Of a stretch of DNA of 64,000 bases, positions 11,447 through 22,373 are shown in pieces; the first letter of the stretch is position 1, and every line of letters starts with the position of its first letter. The stretch lies in assembly GCA_022496805.1 (NCBI GenBank), contig CM040101.1, forward strand, positions 4,962,501-5,026,500, in the 5' to 3' direction. This stretch comes from Pohlia nutans (lineage: Eukaryota > Streptophyta > Bryopsida > Bryales > Mniaceae). Position numbers and translations under genes: made by a program. The notes beneath the pieces are model-generated. The model was given only the letters and a program-made list of their open reading frames with translations. It made no database searches and was not told the origin of the DNA.

Positions 11447-11989
11447 ATGGACAATTCATGGAGATCAATCGCAGACAAGGTTTGCCGCTCCAGTAGCAAT
11501 CTCAAGCACCGTCACCACCGGTGCGTTAAAATTCCTTCCTCCGCCCTTCCTTGTCTTTAGGGTTTAGTGTTCTGTACTGCCATAGCTGTTTACTGGAGTT
11601 CTTTGAATTTTCAAGTGCAAGAGGTTCTGCAAATTTGGTTAAACCATTTTAGTTTCTAGCGTTTGAGTTGGGGGTTAAGATATTTTAGGGTTTTTAATCT
11701 GTGGGTTAGGATTTTCGTCTCCTTCCAATTTCTCCGCCATTCTTTTAGGGTTTAGTCTGCCATGGTATTTGCTATGTTGTTGTTGCAAGAGTTCCTTCTT
11801 CTTGTTTAGCCTTTGATTCAAGTCAAAGTTGCTGCATTCATAGAATGTGTATCTGGTTCAAGTAGGTTTTGATGAGCTTGTTTCTATTTGCACAGGGAGT
11901 TCCGCAGTTGCGTCAAGAGCCTGACAATCGGATTTAGTGTTCATGCTTTGTTTCATGTAAAGAAGACTGTTTGTAAATGCCTTGTATGA
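11447..11989 (+). CDS. Possible two-exon small ORF, 55 residues, unknown
   Basis: ATG at 11447 opens a 74-nt exon ending CACCG before GTGCGT. A pyrimidine-containing tract and CACAG precede 11896, where the frame continues to TGA at 11987-11989. The product would be basic and rich in S, K and H (start MDNSWRSIADKVCRSSSN). The intron would be 375 nt with GT-AG borders. I recognise no family. The region has a transcribed look (moderate G/C, CCTAAA/TTTAGGG promoter-like words), and it could equally be the 5' leader of a lost gene. This is a weak call. Confidence 0.25.
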
Positions 11990-12217
11990 AGATTTTTGAA
12001 ATGTTTTGTGTTTGGTTTTGTGTTTTTCAGGGTTTTCAAACTAGTTTCCACATCTGCAGCCTTGAATATATATATTTTTTAATTCAAATTTTGGGCTTAC
12101 TTTTCAGCATTGGCAAGAAAAATAAAAATTGACACGTGGCACCCCTAGAAGGGGGTCCATGTGGCAGCAAATTAAATAAGAATGAGGAAATTTAAATGTG
12201 AAAGGCCAAAATTGACA

Positions 12218-12580
12218 CTATGAGGCCAAAACTCATATATTGATACAAAGACCATGTTGATTCATGTTAATGCCTTGTGGCCACCTTGTGGTTGGTCCAC
12301 AATCCTCCTAAGGCTATAAAGAATAAGCTAGAAGTCCACTCTGGTGGAACTAACTGTCTGAAATCTTTGGAGTTAACTGTCAATTGAAATTGATTGTCAA
12401 ACTATGAGGCCAAAACTCATATATTGATACAAAGACCATGTTGATTCATGTTAATGCCTTGTGGCCACCTTGTGGTTGGTCCACAATCCTCCTAAGGCTA
12501 TAAAGAATAAGCTAGAAGTCCACTCTGGTGGAACTAACTGTCTGAAATCTTTGGAGTTAACTGTCAATTGAAATTGATTG
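12218..12580. repeat. Near-identical 184-bp tandem duplication
   Basis: The block starting CTATGAGGCCAAAACTCATA at 12218 is repeated from 12402. I see no difference over roughly 178 bases, through GTCAATTGAAATTGATTG. It is very recent, or an assembly duplication. No gene is inside. Confidence 0.9.
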
Positions 12581-12599
12581 AACTCCATGATACAAGTTG

Positions 12600-13025
12600 G
12601 TAGAATGTTCAATCACCAATCTTTTTGGGGTTCTTGTATAAGTTGACTATTCTTTGTACGGTGTGGATTTTCAAATTAGGTTATTATGATTTTTAGAAAA
12701 TAACACAATCGATTTATGTCAAGTGTCATTTTTAGTCTAAAAAGTGAGATCCTAAACATGATTCGGTTCCAATATAAGTAGATCAAATAATGAAAACCAT
12801 GCCATCGTGTAGTGCATGTTATTCTAATTTCATTTCAATATTTTCCAAAAAAATTGTGTTAATTTGGGCTTTTTTCTTGCATTTCACGAGAAAACTTTGT
12901 AAAATTATTTTTAAAATTATTAATAAAAGATATGGTACATCCTACCGTACAAATGTGATCTTCACATTGGCATTTACAAATTTTATTTGTACATTACCTC
13001 CATGTGTGGTTTCCATCAAACGTTA
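12600..13025 (+). mobile_element. Degraded copy of the CCCTTTAACGCG TTAA MITE
   Basis: It parallels 50820-51040 over TGACTATYMTTTGTAC, TTTATGTCAAGTKTCATT and ATCAAATAATGRAAAYCAT. The ends are lost. The 78-codon frame here (12790-13026) is a by-product of the repeat. Confidence 0.55.
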
Positions 13026-13154
13026 AATTATAACACTTCTTTGAAAATGGTGTTGAATCTAAACTGGTGTCCTGTAATAACTTACTCGTGGCCATTTTGG
13101 TGTTTACAGCAAACAGCCTACAGATATGTTTGAAACAATAAAAGGGTACGTGTC

Positions 13155-13730
13155 TTGAATATTATAAGTGTTAGAAATACCCAAGTTGCAAGGACTTGTC
13201 AGTTCCCTATTCCACCACAAGTACACGAATCCATTAAACAATTGGGCATACCCTACTTTTCTAAGGCCACTATGGCCAGTCCTTGCTCCCTAAACCCCTA
13301 CTCTGTCAGCTTTGATACAACCATCTCAGGCATGCGTTCTAGGCCCCATACAGTACCAGTGACAGGACAATTGATTTTTGGAGCCATACCAAACTTGGAG
13401 GGCACCTCCCGAGTCCAAAATTGCTCTAATGCATTGTCAACATTCATGTTTGATGTAAGTATACATCAATATTTTCAGCTCTCCCAGGGAGTGCACTCTT
13501 TAAGTATTGTAAATATACATGTGTGTGCACAACAAGGGTATTATTTAGAACAAGCATGTACTAAATGTACGTATGGGAGACATATTGCAATCAAGCGGAA
13601 AGTAGATATACATGGGCCTAGAGTTAAATGCCTCATTTTTAGCCCCTGTGTACATATGGAAATGTATTTTGAGGCTATGAGATTTGTACATATATTGCTT
13701 GATTTTACCCAAAAAAAAGAGAGTATATAG
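13155..13730 (+). other. 191-codon open frame, unrecognised
   Basis: This is a long frame for AT-rich DNA, but I see no domain, signal peptide or repeat, and codon use is not distinctive. It is cysteine- and histidine-containing, ending in QKKESI. A block within it (13398-13437) recurs inverted at 5095-5135, which suggests repeat DNA rather than a gene. It is listed so that it can be tested; I do not claim that it is expressed. Confidence 0.15.
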
Positions 13731-13924
13731 GGGTGTTTTAATAAGGGGGATGCACGCACGTGATTCCTGGCTTTATTGAATAGTGGACTCCCTGAGTCAG
13801 CTCTAAATATTTTAATCGTATGTATACGTAAGACGGCAATGTTCAAACTAATATCCTTTCTATGCACTCACGTATACTTGTGCGTGTTTAATACAATACT
13901 TGCACCCCCTAGTTTATTGATTTA

Positions 13925-14095
13925 TGATTTCACACCTACAATCTACCCTCCATATAATGACACTACATAATATGACGATATTATTGTTTCGACCAATACA
14001 CATGTGGCAAGTCATTTATGTGACTAATTCATGTTTCAACCTTGAAGGAGTATAGACTTAGGACTTCCCAAACATGTCATAATAGAGAGGGACAA
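13925..14095. repeat. Dispersed repeat R3, copy 2
   Basis: It matches 2430-2530 plus 2899-2945 and also 45300-45450, sharing ACATGTGGCAAGTCA, CTTGAAG and GACTTCCCAAACATGTCAT. It is intact relative to copy 1, which is split by a MITE. The remaining spacer to 14551 shows no gene. Confidence 0.6.
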
Positions 14096-14551
14096 CTCAC
14101 TAGTAGAAGACCTATCGTTTTTCATTCCTCATTTTGAAGGAATAGTGAATAGTTGCTGAATAATATGTTTATATTTCTAACTTCTTGTGCCCAAAACCAC
14201 TCTTAGCCCATATGCCTGGTGCGGTTTCAGTCCTTTTTCATTTAAAGTAAGTGAAAAACGTCACATTTCCTACCACTGTTCGGGTAGAACTGGCGGATAG
14301 TTACAAGTCAGCTAGTTGATTTTTTGAAATAACTTGTTGAATCTCAAGAATAGGACTAAATGACTAAAAACTAATTATATTTAGTATTTATAGACGAAAT
14401 ATATGGGGTATATTCTTAAAAAAACCGGTTGGTTTGGGAAAATAAAGGAAATTGATTTGTTGGCTCAAAATATCCCGAAAGCTGTTTCCTACTGGTGACT
14501 GTAGCCATCAAACCTAGTTAATGATGATCTGCACATCCTACACCTGCAGGA

Positions 14552-17500
14552 TTATTGCGTCTTTTGCAGATTATTAAAACCATCGCGTACGGTCCGAGAG
14601 TGCAACTGCTGATCCAAGGCAAAGATGTCAGCCACATAGTGATGGAAGTTGGAGGAAGAAGAGCCAGAGGATGAAGTAACGGCCTCCCGCATCAACTTAT
14701 TCAGATGGACCACATTTCTTCTCTCCTCTTCCCCATTCATCATGATACCTCTGACCATGGATTCAATTCGGCCTCGATCATAAAACTCCCCGTGCTCGTC
14801 CTTCATGGCTCTGCCAATGCGAAACCTCGTCTCCACAAACGTGGCGATCAGCCACTGGTCCAGGGCACAGGGACATGCTAGAATGGGAGTGCATGAGGCT
14901 ATGGCCTCCAACAGTGAGTTCCAACCACAGTGACTCACAAAACAACCCACCGCCTTGTGGGCCAGAATCCTCGGTTGGGGCGCCCAGCTGGTGTACAATA
15001 GTCCTCGTCCTTTCGTCCTCTCCTCAAACCCTGAATTCAATTCACATTTCATCCCTATTAATTTATAAGTGCTCAAACCATACATACATCACATTCTTGA
15101 GCTGCTTTTAATTTGCAGATTCAGCCTAGTCTGTACAACACAGGAAAAATGTTGAATTGGAGGTGTTCAATGCCACTGAAGAGGCATCATGAATTTGTAC
15201 CATGAGGAATCGGATGCCTCTATAGTAGCACTGTAGAAAAGGAACCCAAGTCATGGCAATAGAAGAATGTTATGAGTAAGATGACTTTGGAAACTTGTAA
15301 TAAATCTTTCTTAGCAACTTCCTTCAAAGATCTCTATCATTGATTATGATCATGTATATCATTCTTTCTTGTTTTCATTCATATATTGTGAACACGTTTT
15401 TCCTTGGAATCTCCTTAAGGAATACTGCTCTATCCCATAATATGCTTCCTATTGCAGGAAAATTTCTAAATTAACTCCACCATTGCAGTCCAATGGTGTG
15501 GACATGAGCACGATTGTGTGGACCCTAAGCCACTACAAGTACTTAGTTTGAGCAACACAAAGCTTGTTATTGGACAAACTGAAAAGGGATTGAGGAAGCT
15601 TATCGTGGGACAGAGGGAGTATCAACTGAATGAATTGAACCTTTCAAAACCTTCATCACCCTCCTCATAGATGGTTGAACATGTAGAAGTTAAAAAAAAT
15701 TCTCAATACCTCACTTTTCAAAGTGAGAAGCACTACACTACTTAGTGTTAATATATCTTCATGAGAATTACTCGAAGTTATAGCATTTATTGATTCAGAT
15801 GCAATTTTTCACTTAGTTTGTAGATTCACAACATCATTGTTTGTATTAGAGCTATGTCCATGGATACACTCAAACCTTAGTGTTATTATAATTATTTCTA
15901 AAACGACATTATAGAATATCCTATACACATGCAACGTGCACTATCATTGATTGTAGCACGCTTGTCACACATGCATTCAAACTATTACACCCTGAAAAAC
16001 CTCCAATCTCACACAAGTAGGTAGAGCAATTTAGAATGGCATTTCAAACAAAATTTCAATGTCGTTCTAGTATGTTCTGTAGGAATGTCGCTCTTACAAT
16101 GTTGTTCTAATGGTCTGACCACCTGCACCTCCGAGTTGTGTCATTACCTCACATTGTAAGATTAAAGATTCTTGTGTAATAATATGCATCACCAATAAAA
16201 AGCTACTCCCTGTCCATAAATAACTGTCCTAGTTTTTGGCAGTTTTCAACTTAGTTAACACTTTTTTTGTCGTAATAGCAGTACTCAAAAAATGTTCTAT
16301 CTTTAATAGTAGTATGTAGTTTTGTGTCACTCTCATTGTTTGCCCCATTTTAAGTGGACAGGGCTCACCTTTGAAGTATGAAACATAGGACAAAATTTAT
16401 GCCGGAAAAAAAATTCCAAAACTAGGACAATTATTTCCAGACAGAGGGAGTACAACCTAAACCCGGCCATTTGCTTTAGGCAGCAACACTAAATAGAATG
16501 AAGAATAGCATAATAATTTATGTTCAAGAAAAAACTACTAACCTGGAGGAAGTAAGGCGGTGATTTGCTCGTGGACTGCAGGCCCTTGCTGGGAGACCCT
16601 CACTTGGGGCGCTTCCGGCGGCCGAATGATCCACAGGAAGCGCTGTCCACTGGCCTCCAAGCCCCGCGCGAGCTCTCCAATCTGCTCTTCCTTGAGGGAG
16701 TAAAGGCTCCCGAACGCCACGTACACCACTGAACCAGCCGGTTGCGCATCCAGCCATTGCATCACCTCGCTTGCCAGCTCACATAATTCACTCGACGAGT
16801 CCTTAATATTCGACTCTACGGTCAATTCCAGCCTGGACTCAATGTCGCCATCTGCCCCTTCTCCTTTCGAAGCAAATGCTGTCTCTAGAGGCCCGATGGA
16901 CACTACTTTCGCCACCTGCAATCAACAATTTTACAGACTTTCAAATTCTGGAGCTACTTACAAGGCAGTAGCGTTGATCAATGTATTGAACAATTCGCTA
17001 GGTCCAGTCCTCCTAGTGTGGGCCATTCTGTTTTAGGAAATTGTTAAGTCGTCCCTGCATGAATTATCTCGGTCCCATATATCCATCTCTTTAGAAGAGT
17101 CGATAACATGGCTGCATTAAGTCCTCACAGTCACTCATAAGATTCATAGACAGGTCAAGCACCTAACCCACACGCACTAAGTAAACGTCGATAGAGCGAA
17201 TTTTGCAGAATTTTAGAGCTGCTTATCAGATAGTATATAGCTTGGCCAGCCATACACAGGGAGCTCATATCGTTCCCCTGTGTTGATTCCCCCGTGAGTG
17301 CCACTTTTCCCTGTGATTTCGAGTTTTGAAAAAATCACCTGCTTAAGCTTAGTCACCTACTTGTAGAAGGAAAGTTTTAACATGTGTCGAGTTCTGAAGC
17401 TCAGAGGGGAAAGTGGCACTCACAGGGGAATCACACAGGGAAACCATATGAGACCCCTGTGAATCTGTGATAGGATGCCGGGGAGAAAAGAATGAAAATG

Positions 17501-19326
17501 TCAGATTACTCCCTACAACTTCCGTCACTACTACGAATAATTATGGGAAAGATACCGCACGGGATTTCAGCCGCACGGTTCTTTAGACTACCATGCACTA
17601 CAGTTGGAGAACAATGTGCTGCCAAAGGTATATTATTCTCAGGCTGCTAATTACAAAATTCCAGTCGCATTGACCAAATGAAGATTCCGCATTGGTTTTC
17701 CAATTGCAGTTCAGGGTGGTCTAGCTAAAGAACAGCAGCAGAAATCCAGTGCGGTTTCTTCTCAGGCTGGATTTGTATTAAAGCTTTCTAACCAAGCAGG
17801 TTGAAAGAAGGGGCAATCTGACATTTTCATTTTCATTACCCGGGGTGTCGGCTCCCTGCTGCGATACGGAGCAATGGGTTGCAGTAAGTACCTGGCCTGT
17901 GAATGGGATGGGCTCCTTGAGAGCTTGAAAGATTTCGGGTTCCAACGCTTCAACACTATTGACCAAATAAGTTGCAGTCGGAGAACTCTCAGTCAGGAAC
18001 TGCAAGCAAGGGATCATGCCGTACGCTTGCATCGGGTCATCTTTGATGAAGCACTCCCACACGTCTCTCTGTGCAAGATTTCCGACTCCGGGGACACTGA
18101 ACTCTGAAGGTGCAGTAGTGCGGTCCATGGGCACCAGTCCTTGCTTCGCTAACAGCGGTACCTAGCCGGGGATCGACATCGATAGATTCAACTCAGACGT
18201 ACCACACATTGAGCTCCACAATCAGACTGACGAACTAAGTAAGGTAGGAGCACCTAAAACCAACATTGTACCTAATTGTGACAAAATCTAAAGCAAGGAA
18301 TCATTTTAGAACGCAAATCTAGGCGCATCATAGAGCCTTTATTGTATGGTGACCAAAATGGTAAGCTATCTATGGTCTACCTAGATTTACGTTCTAGAAT
18401 GACTATCAAGACAACGTTTGTTTTAGTTTGTTTTAGTTGCTCCTACCTTAGTATAGAAATATGTACAGTGAAGGTATCATCACCACTGAATACTCTGCCA
18501 GAGAAAGGAATCCGTATAGCCTGAGTTACTGAACCGAAAATAGCAGTTCACGCAAGTTAACAATGCATGGTTTACGAATGCTCAGGGAAGCTGTAATCAC
18601 TACACCGATTACTGGCATTACTGTGAGTCACAGAATTAGTTTGAGACTTTACATCAATCATCACACCAATTTCAGTGCATACATCTCAAATGTACATTAG
18701 TGTAAGAAATCTCAAATACTATCAATTACTGTGACTCACACTTTATGTTCTAATGCCACATTATTACTGTGACAATACTGAAATACTGTGACTTACAGTA
18801 ATGGCAATAACCGGTGTACTGAATCCTGAACTTGATGGAGCAGAGAGTGGAATCCGACGAGTACCGAAAACATGAATGCGAGATTGGCGGCCGACATGGT
18901 GATAAGGAAATGTCTAGGAATGGACAGCGCGGTCGTGATGTCCTTGCCGACGTCCACGCGCCAAGACATGAAAAGGTCTACGATGAGGAGGCACGGACGG
19001 GGCGAGAGGTTTTGCATTAGCGTTACCGTCCGCTCCACCATCTCGTTCGGGGCAAGATTGAACATCCACGGGGCGAGATTTCGGGACGATTCGGGCTCCA
19101 GCAAGGGATCCTCCACCACGGACCCCAGTGTCAAGTCGACGTCCTCTTCGACCTCCCGCAGCAACTTCTCAGACACGACCCCGCTGCTCAGGCACGTCAC
19201 CTTCACGCCGCGCTGCACCAGTGCCTTGCCTAACGCGATGAACGGCAACATGTGCCCTGGCGCCGGCAAGGTCAGCAGCACCACATGCGGCTTCCCCGGA
19301 TCCACAGCTTCACCATTACTGCCCAT
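14552..19326 (-). CDS. Family-1 UDP-glycosyltransferase, 4 exons, 538 aa
   Basis: UGTs of this family transfer a sugar, usually glucose from UDP-glucose, to small acceptors in the cytosol. Exons: 19326-18832, 18161-17892, 16915-16543 and 15030-14552, all GT-AG. The phases join into 1617 nt with stop TAA. The N-terminal half shows LPAPGHM with the expected catalytic His at residue 25 and LLIVDLF with the likely partner Asp. Residues 395-438 form a full 44-position PSPG box: W1-A-P-Q, HCGWNS at 19-24, E27, and D43-Q44. The final Gln is usual for UDP-glucose use. The part after HCGWNSLLEA is unusual (SCTPILACPCALDQ in place of the common GVPMVAWP pattern). Most plant UGT genes have no intron or one; three introns of 670, 976 and 1512 nt here are swollen by MITEs. 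The donor of exon 1 (CAA/GTTCAG) is weak. The acceptor substrate cannot be read from the sequence. Confidence 0.88.
15279..16203. repeat. Dispersed repeat block R1, copy A, in UGT intron 3
   Basis: It matches 25122-26126 plus 32905-32985 along its whole length. Shared tracts include TCTCTATCATTGATTATGAT, AGTCCAATGGTGTGGAC and AATTTAGAATGGC. In both places a Stowaway-type MITE follows directly, so the block and the MITE were copied together. No coding sequence is seen. Confidence 0.8.
16206..16450. mobile_element. Stowaway-type MITE, 245 bp, in UGT intron 3
   Basis: The left end CTCCCTGTCCATAAATAACT and the right-end complement CTCCCTCTGTCTGGAAATAA are inverted repeats. The match continues through ACTGTCCTAGTTTT, and the element is flanked by TA at 16204-16205 and 16451-16452. 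CTCCCTC termini with TA targets are the Stowaway (Tc1/mariner) signature. A half copy lies at 32986-33117. Confidence 0.85.
17255..17461. mobile_element. MITE of 207 bp in UGT intron 2
   Basis: Inverted ends of about 55 bases: CACAGGGAGCTCATATCG at the left and the complement of CATATGAGACCCCTGTG at the right. The inner parts match over GTGAGTGCCACTTTYCCC. CAGGG-like ends suggest hAT, but no 8-bp duplication is visible. Confidence 0.7.
18242..18450. mobile_element. MITE of about 209 bp in UGT intron 1
   Basis: The left end TAAGGTAGGAGCACCTAAAA is inverted at the right as TTTTAGTTGCTCCTACCTTA. A second inverted pair (CATTTTAGAACGCAAATCTAGG against CTAGATTTACGTTCTAGAATG) forms the stem interior. 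The superfamily is unclear. Confidence 0.65.
18601..18818. mobile_element. MITE of 218 bp abutting the UGT exon-1 donor
   Basis: The left end TACACCGATTACTGGCATTA is inverted at the right as TAATGGCAATAACCGGTGTA, and the pairing continues through ACTGTRAGTCACAG. TA at both ends fits a Tc1/mariner-type target. Its right edge is only 13 bp from the exon-1 border at 18832, so the splice donor region is partly set by the insertion. Confidence 0.7.
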
Positions 19327-19329
19327 TTC

Positions 19330-20052
19330 GATCTCTCAACAAACGCTCAACTTCACTAGCTAGCGAGGAATCGATCCTCGTACCACCGCTACTCGATCTT
19401 CTACTCTCCCAGAAGGTGACTGCAGTAATCTGAAACCAAACGGTAGTAGCACTTCATTGAGATTACCCACCATGTGCAGTATTATATGACGATTTCAGTG
19501 TAAGTAAACGTAGAAGCTCCTCAAACATACAGTTGTTTAGAAAGGAAAAAAGACAATTAAGATCAAGAGTCAAGGCCGGTGTTCAAAGTAAATGAATGTG
19601 ATTGGTTTAACTCGAATATGTGGAGACTGTACAGTATGAAAAAACTTAGAGCTAGCCAAGTTCCATGTTTCCGTACACTGGTATGTTTGAGATCTAGACA
19701 ATTTAGAAAAATAAAATGTTAAGACTCAAGAGTGAAGGCTCGTGTTAGTGGAAGTAAAAGTGATTGGAGACTGTGGAGAATCTAAGAACCATCGTGAATA
19801 AGTGAGCCTGGGTCTGTTGTAGCTGAGGCCGGTACGAGCGCTTCACAGCCAAGAGGTTAATATCCATCAGGATCCTAGTAGCATGGGAGAAGCATTGCAA
19901 CCAGGTCATGAGTAATCTGTAACGTGCATTCATTTGAATGAGGACTGAATATTAAACACATCAACATGGGCTTGGAACTGCATTACTGCAACTCCTGTAC
20001 GTTGTTGGCAGTGACAGTCACATGTTGGAATTCTCCACAATCTCGTCGGATA
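19330..20052. other. UGT upstream spacer, no gene seen
   Basis: Holds the UGT 5' flank. A phrase, AAGAGTCAAGGCCGGTGTT (near 19563), also occurs near 1104 and, diverged, at 19725, marking a short dispersed repeat. No promoter element can be placed with confidence. Confidence 0.45.
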
Positions 20053-20056
20053 TTAA

Positions 20057-20630
20057 CCCCTAAATGCCTAGAGCCCTCTCCAAATTCGGCAGTTGTGCAA
20101 ACTTAAGATGCATTATAAAATGCAACTCAGAGGGATATTTTGAACTTAATGTATAAATAAAAGTTGTACATTATGAATTTTTGATTCTATGCATACAGTT
20201 AGATCTATGATTGCTATCACCAATATTTTTGTATAAAATTTGAAACTCAAAATTCAAAGTTCTTTTGTAATTCAATTACAAATAGGATATTGACAATTTG
20301 TAGATGAAATTTGTTGTGATTGGTTGAAATGTAATACTCTAAGTGTAGTGATTTTTGGAGATTTTTTGGTTGATTAACTTTATGAGTTGACTTTTTCAAA
20401 AGCACTTTTACACTGAAATCTTTGAAATTTTGGGTGAATCACTGCAACATGGAATGAGGCATAAAAATTTCACAAATCATCTCCTTTCTAATCAGATCAA
20501 ACATTCATGAAGCTAACTTTCCATAGAATTTAGAGTAAAAAATCCACACTGCAAAAATTGCATGACGGATGAGAAAACACAGATGAAATTTGTACATTGT
20601 CCAAAAAATGGATGCTCAAGCAGTTAGGGG
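20057..20630 (+). mobile_element. TTAA MITE, 574 bp (type copy of subfamily A)
   Basis: TTAA at 20053-20056, then CCCCTAAATGCCTAGAGCC; the right end GCAGTTAGGGG is followed by TTAA at 20631-20634. The inverted copy at 50113-50682 matches over nearly the whole length. A diverged copy sits at 10020-10440. No coding capacity, so any transposition would need an enzyme from elsewhere. Confidence 0.88.
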
Positions 20631-21023
20631 TTAATGCATGAGGAAAAATTGTCCACTATTGTCTGTCGGTTGTGGGCCTACATAAAATATTGCCTCCCCT
20701 TCCCATGGTTTAAACTTCCCAAGTGGGTTCCTTCAAACTAATGTCAGTGGGGTTAGAAGATGCAAATATGGAAAACAATTGTCAAAAAAAAGTATGTAGG
20801 GTGCCCTAAATGGAAATTTTAGAAAAATGGGGCCAGGAGTGAATAGTGCTTGCATTCATGGATGGATGAAAAACATGATTTTGTAGTCAAGAGAAGGCTT
20901 ACAATCTTGTTCATCTTCCATTATATGGACGCTGGAGCGTCAAAGGGATAAAGGACAGCCACTGCACATTCAATTGATTCAAATAGTGAATGTTTGTTGA
21001 TTTACTACACTGATTGTTCCTTT

Positions 21024-21996
21024 CAGGGTTGTCTATCCTGACGTGACGTGGGCTTTTTGCGTTGGTATGTCATGATGCGTTCGTTATGACCAGTTATGAC
21101 GCGTCAGGATTGCGTCAAAATCATGACGCTAGTAAAAATGAAAAAAATTACAAATTAAAATTTATTATTTATTATTTACTAGATAATAAAAACTATGGAT
21201 GAAGTTTGTTGAGGCCATTCAACTGGACCGTCCCTTGACGACGGCCAGTCCGTCCACTAGACGGCCTTGACCATCCCTTGGGAACGGCCTGCCCGTTCAT
21301 TTGACGGCTAGTCCGTCCTTTGAGACAGTCCAGACTGTCCCTTAGGGACGACCTGCCCGTCCATTTGACGGCTAGTCCGTCCACTAAACGGCCTGACTGT
21401 CTCTTGACGACAGCCTTTCCGTCCATTTGACGGCCAGACCGTCCACTTAACAGCGAATTCGTCCATTCATATCGAAACTCTTTTCATCCAGTCTATTCAT
21501 TGTGGTAGGGTGCATTTACAATATAACGAGCCAACCCCGCCCAAATTTAACGACTCTTGATGAGTGCTTAGAAAATTATATCTTCAATTTATGTAGATAT
21601 TAGAAAAATTTAAGGACATTTTGCGATATATTATGAACATTTTAGCACATTTTAGTCGTTATTAATGACTGGTTACGACCATATTTTAGTTGTTTTAGAG
21701 TACCAATAACTTCTCAAACATCGTCAAACTTTAGTATATTGTAGAATGACATATAATATATATAGTTACTAATTTATATTGCATTAAATTCAAATGATAA
21801 GATTATTGCTTAATAATCCGTTAAATTAATCACTAGTTACAGTTTCCTTGGGTCGTTATACTGTGAATATACCCAGTAACTATTTTATCCTTGTTTTTTA
21901 ATATATGTGGGAATATTCTATCCTGACGGACGTGGGCTTTGAACCCTGACGTTGTGACGGACATCCTGACGTCACGATGTGTCGTGGACAACCCTG
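21024..21996. mobile_element. Non-autonomous hAT element, 973 bp, exact 8-bp TSD
   Basis: The target duplication GTTCCTTT is at 21016-21023 and 21997-22004. The ends are CAGGGTTGTC and GACAACCCTG. Further inside both ends carry CCTGACG and the word ACGTGGGCTTT or its complement. The interior at 21220-21470 is a string of diverged GACGG-NNN-GTCCGTCC units. No transposase is present; the 77-codon frame at 21193-21426 translates the repeat. CAGGG ends and 8-bp duplications are hAT hallmarks. Confidence 0.92.
21220..21470. repeat. Imperfect GACGG/CCGTCC repeat inside the hAT element
   Basis: Words such as GACGGCTAGTCCGTCC, ACGGCCTGACTGTC and GCCCGTCCATTTGACGG alternate on both strands at roughly 16-35 bp spacing. 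It is much richer in G/C than the rest of the element. Similar TGACG words near both ends suggest transposase-binding motifs, which is an inference. Confidence 0.7.
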
Positions 21997-22033
21997 GTTC
22001 CTTTTAGTGCCGGGGGGAGGACACAGGGGGTGA

Positions 22034-22176
22034 CTAAAGTGCGTGTGGGAAATTAGTGAAGGTGATACTAAATATCATTATGATGTAAAATTAGCTTGAT
22101 ATGAAGATTTCACCCTCACTAATTTTGAGATTTGGCAAAATAGTGCGTGCTTCGAAATTAGTACCACACGCACTAA
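22034..22176. repeat. Small inverted-repeat element
   Basis: AGTGCGTGTGG near 22039 is inverted as CCACACGCACT near 22163-22173, with AATTAGT next to each arm and a third similar word (AGTGCGTGC) at 22142. Likely a short MITE; the borders are uncertain. Confidence 0.45.
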
Positions 22177-22373
22177 ATGGGATAATCATTAATCAATGTA
22201 GACATCTTTGTTGTCGTGTTGGACACTTCTAGTGGTCGAGTAAATCAACCTTGAATTTTTGTGGTGCCGAATTCAATGTCATGAGCGTACCATGCTACTA
22301 ATAAAACAACATAGATAGTATCTAAATGGACTCTGTCATCAAGGCTATCATTGTGTGCAGCATACTGCAACAG

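Noticed and set aside
14552..19326. UGT fragments read as several truncated UGT pseudogenes
   Set aside because: The four pieces cover the protein once, in order, with compatible phases and GT-AG borders, so one gene is the simpler reading.
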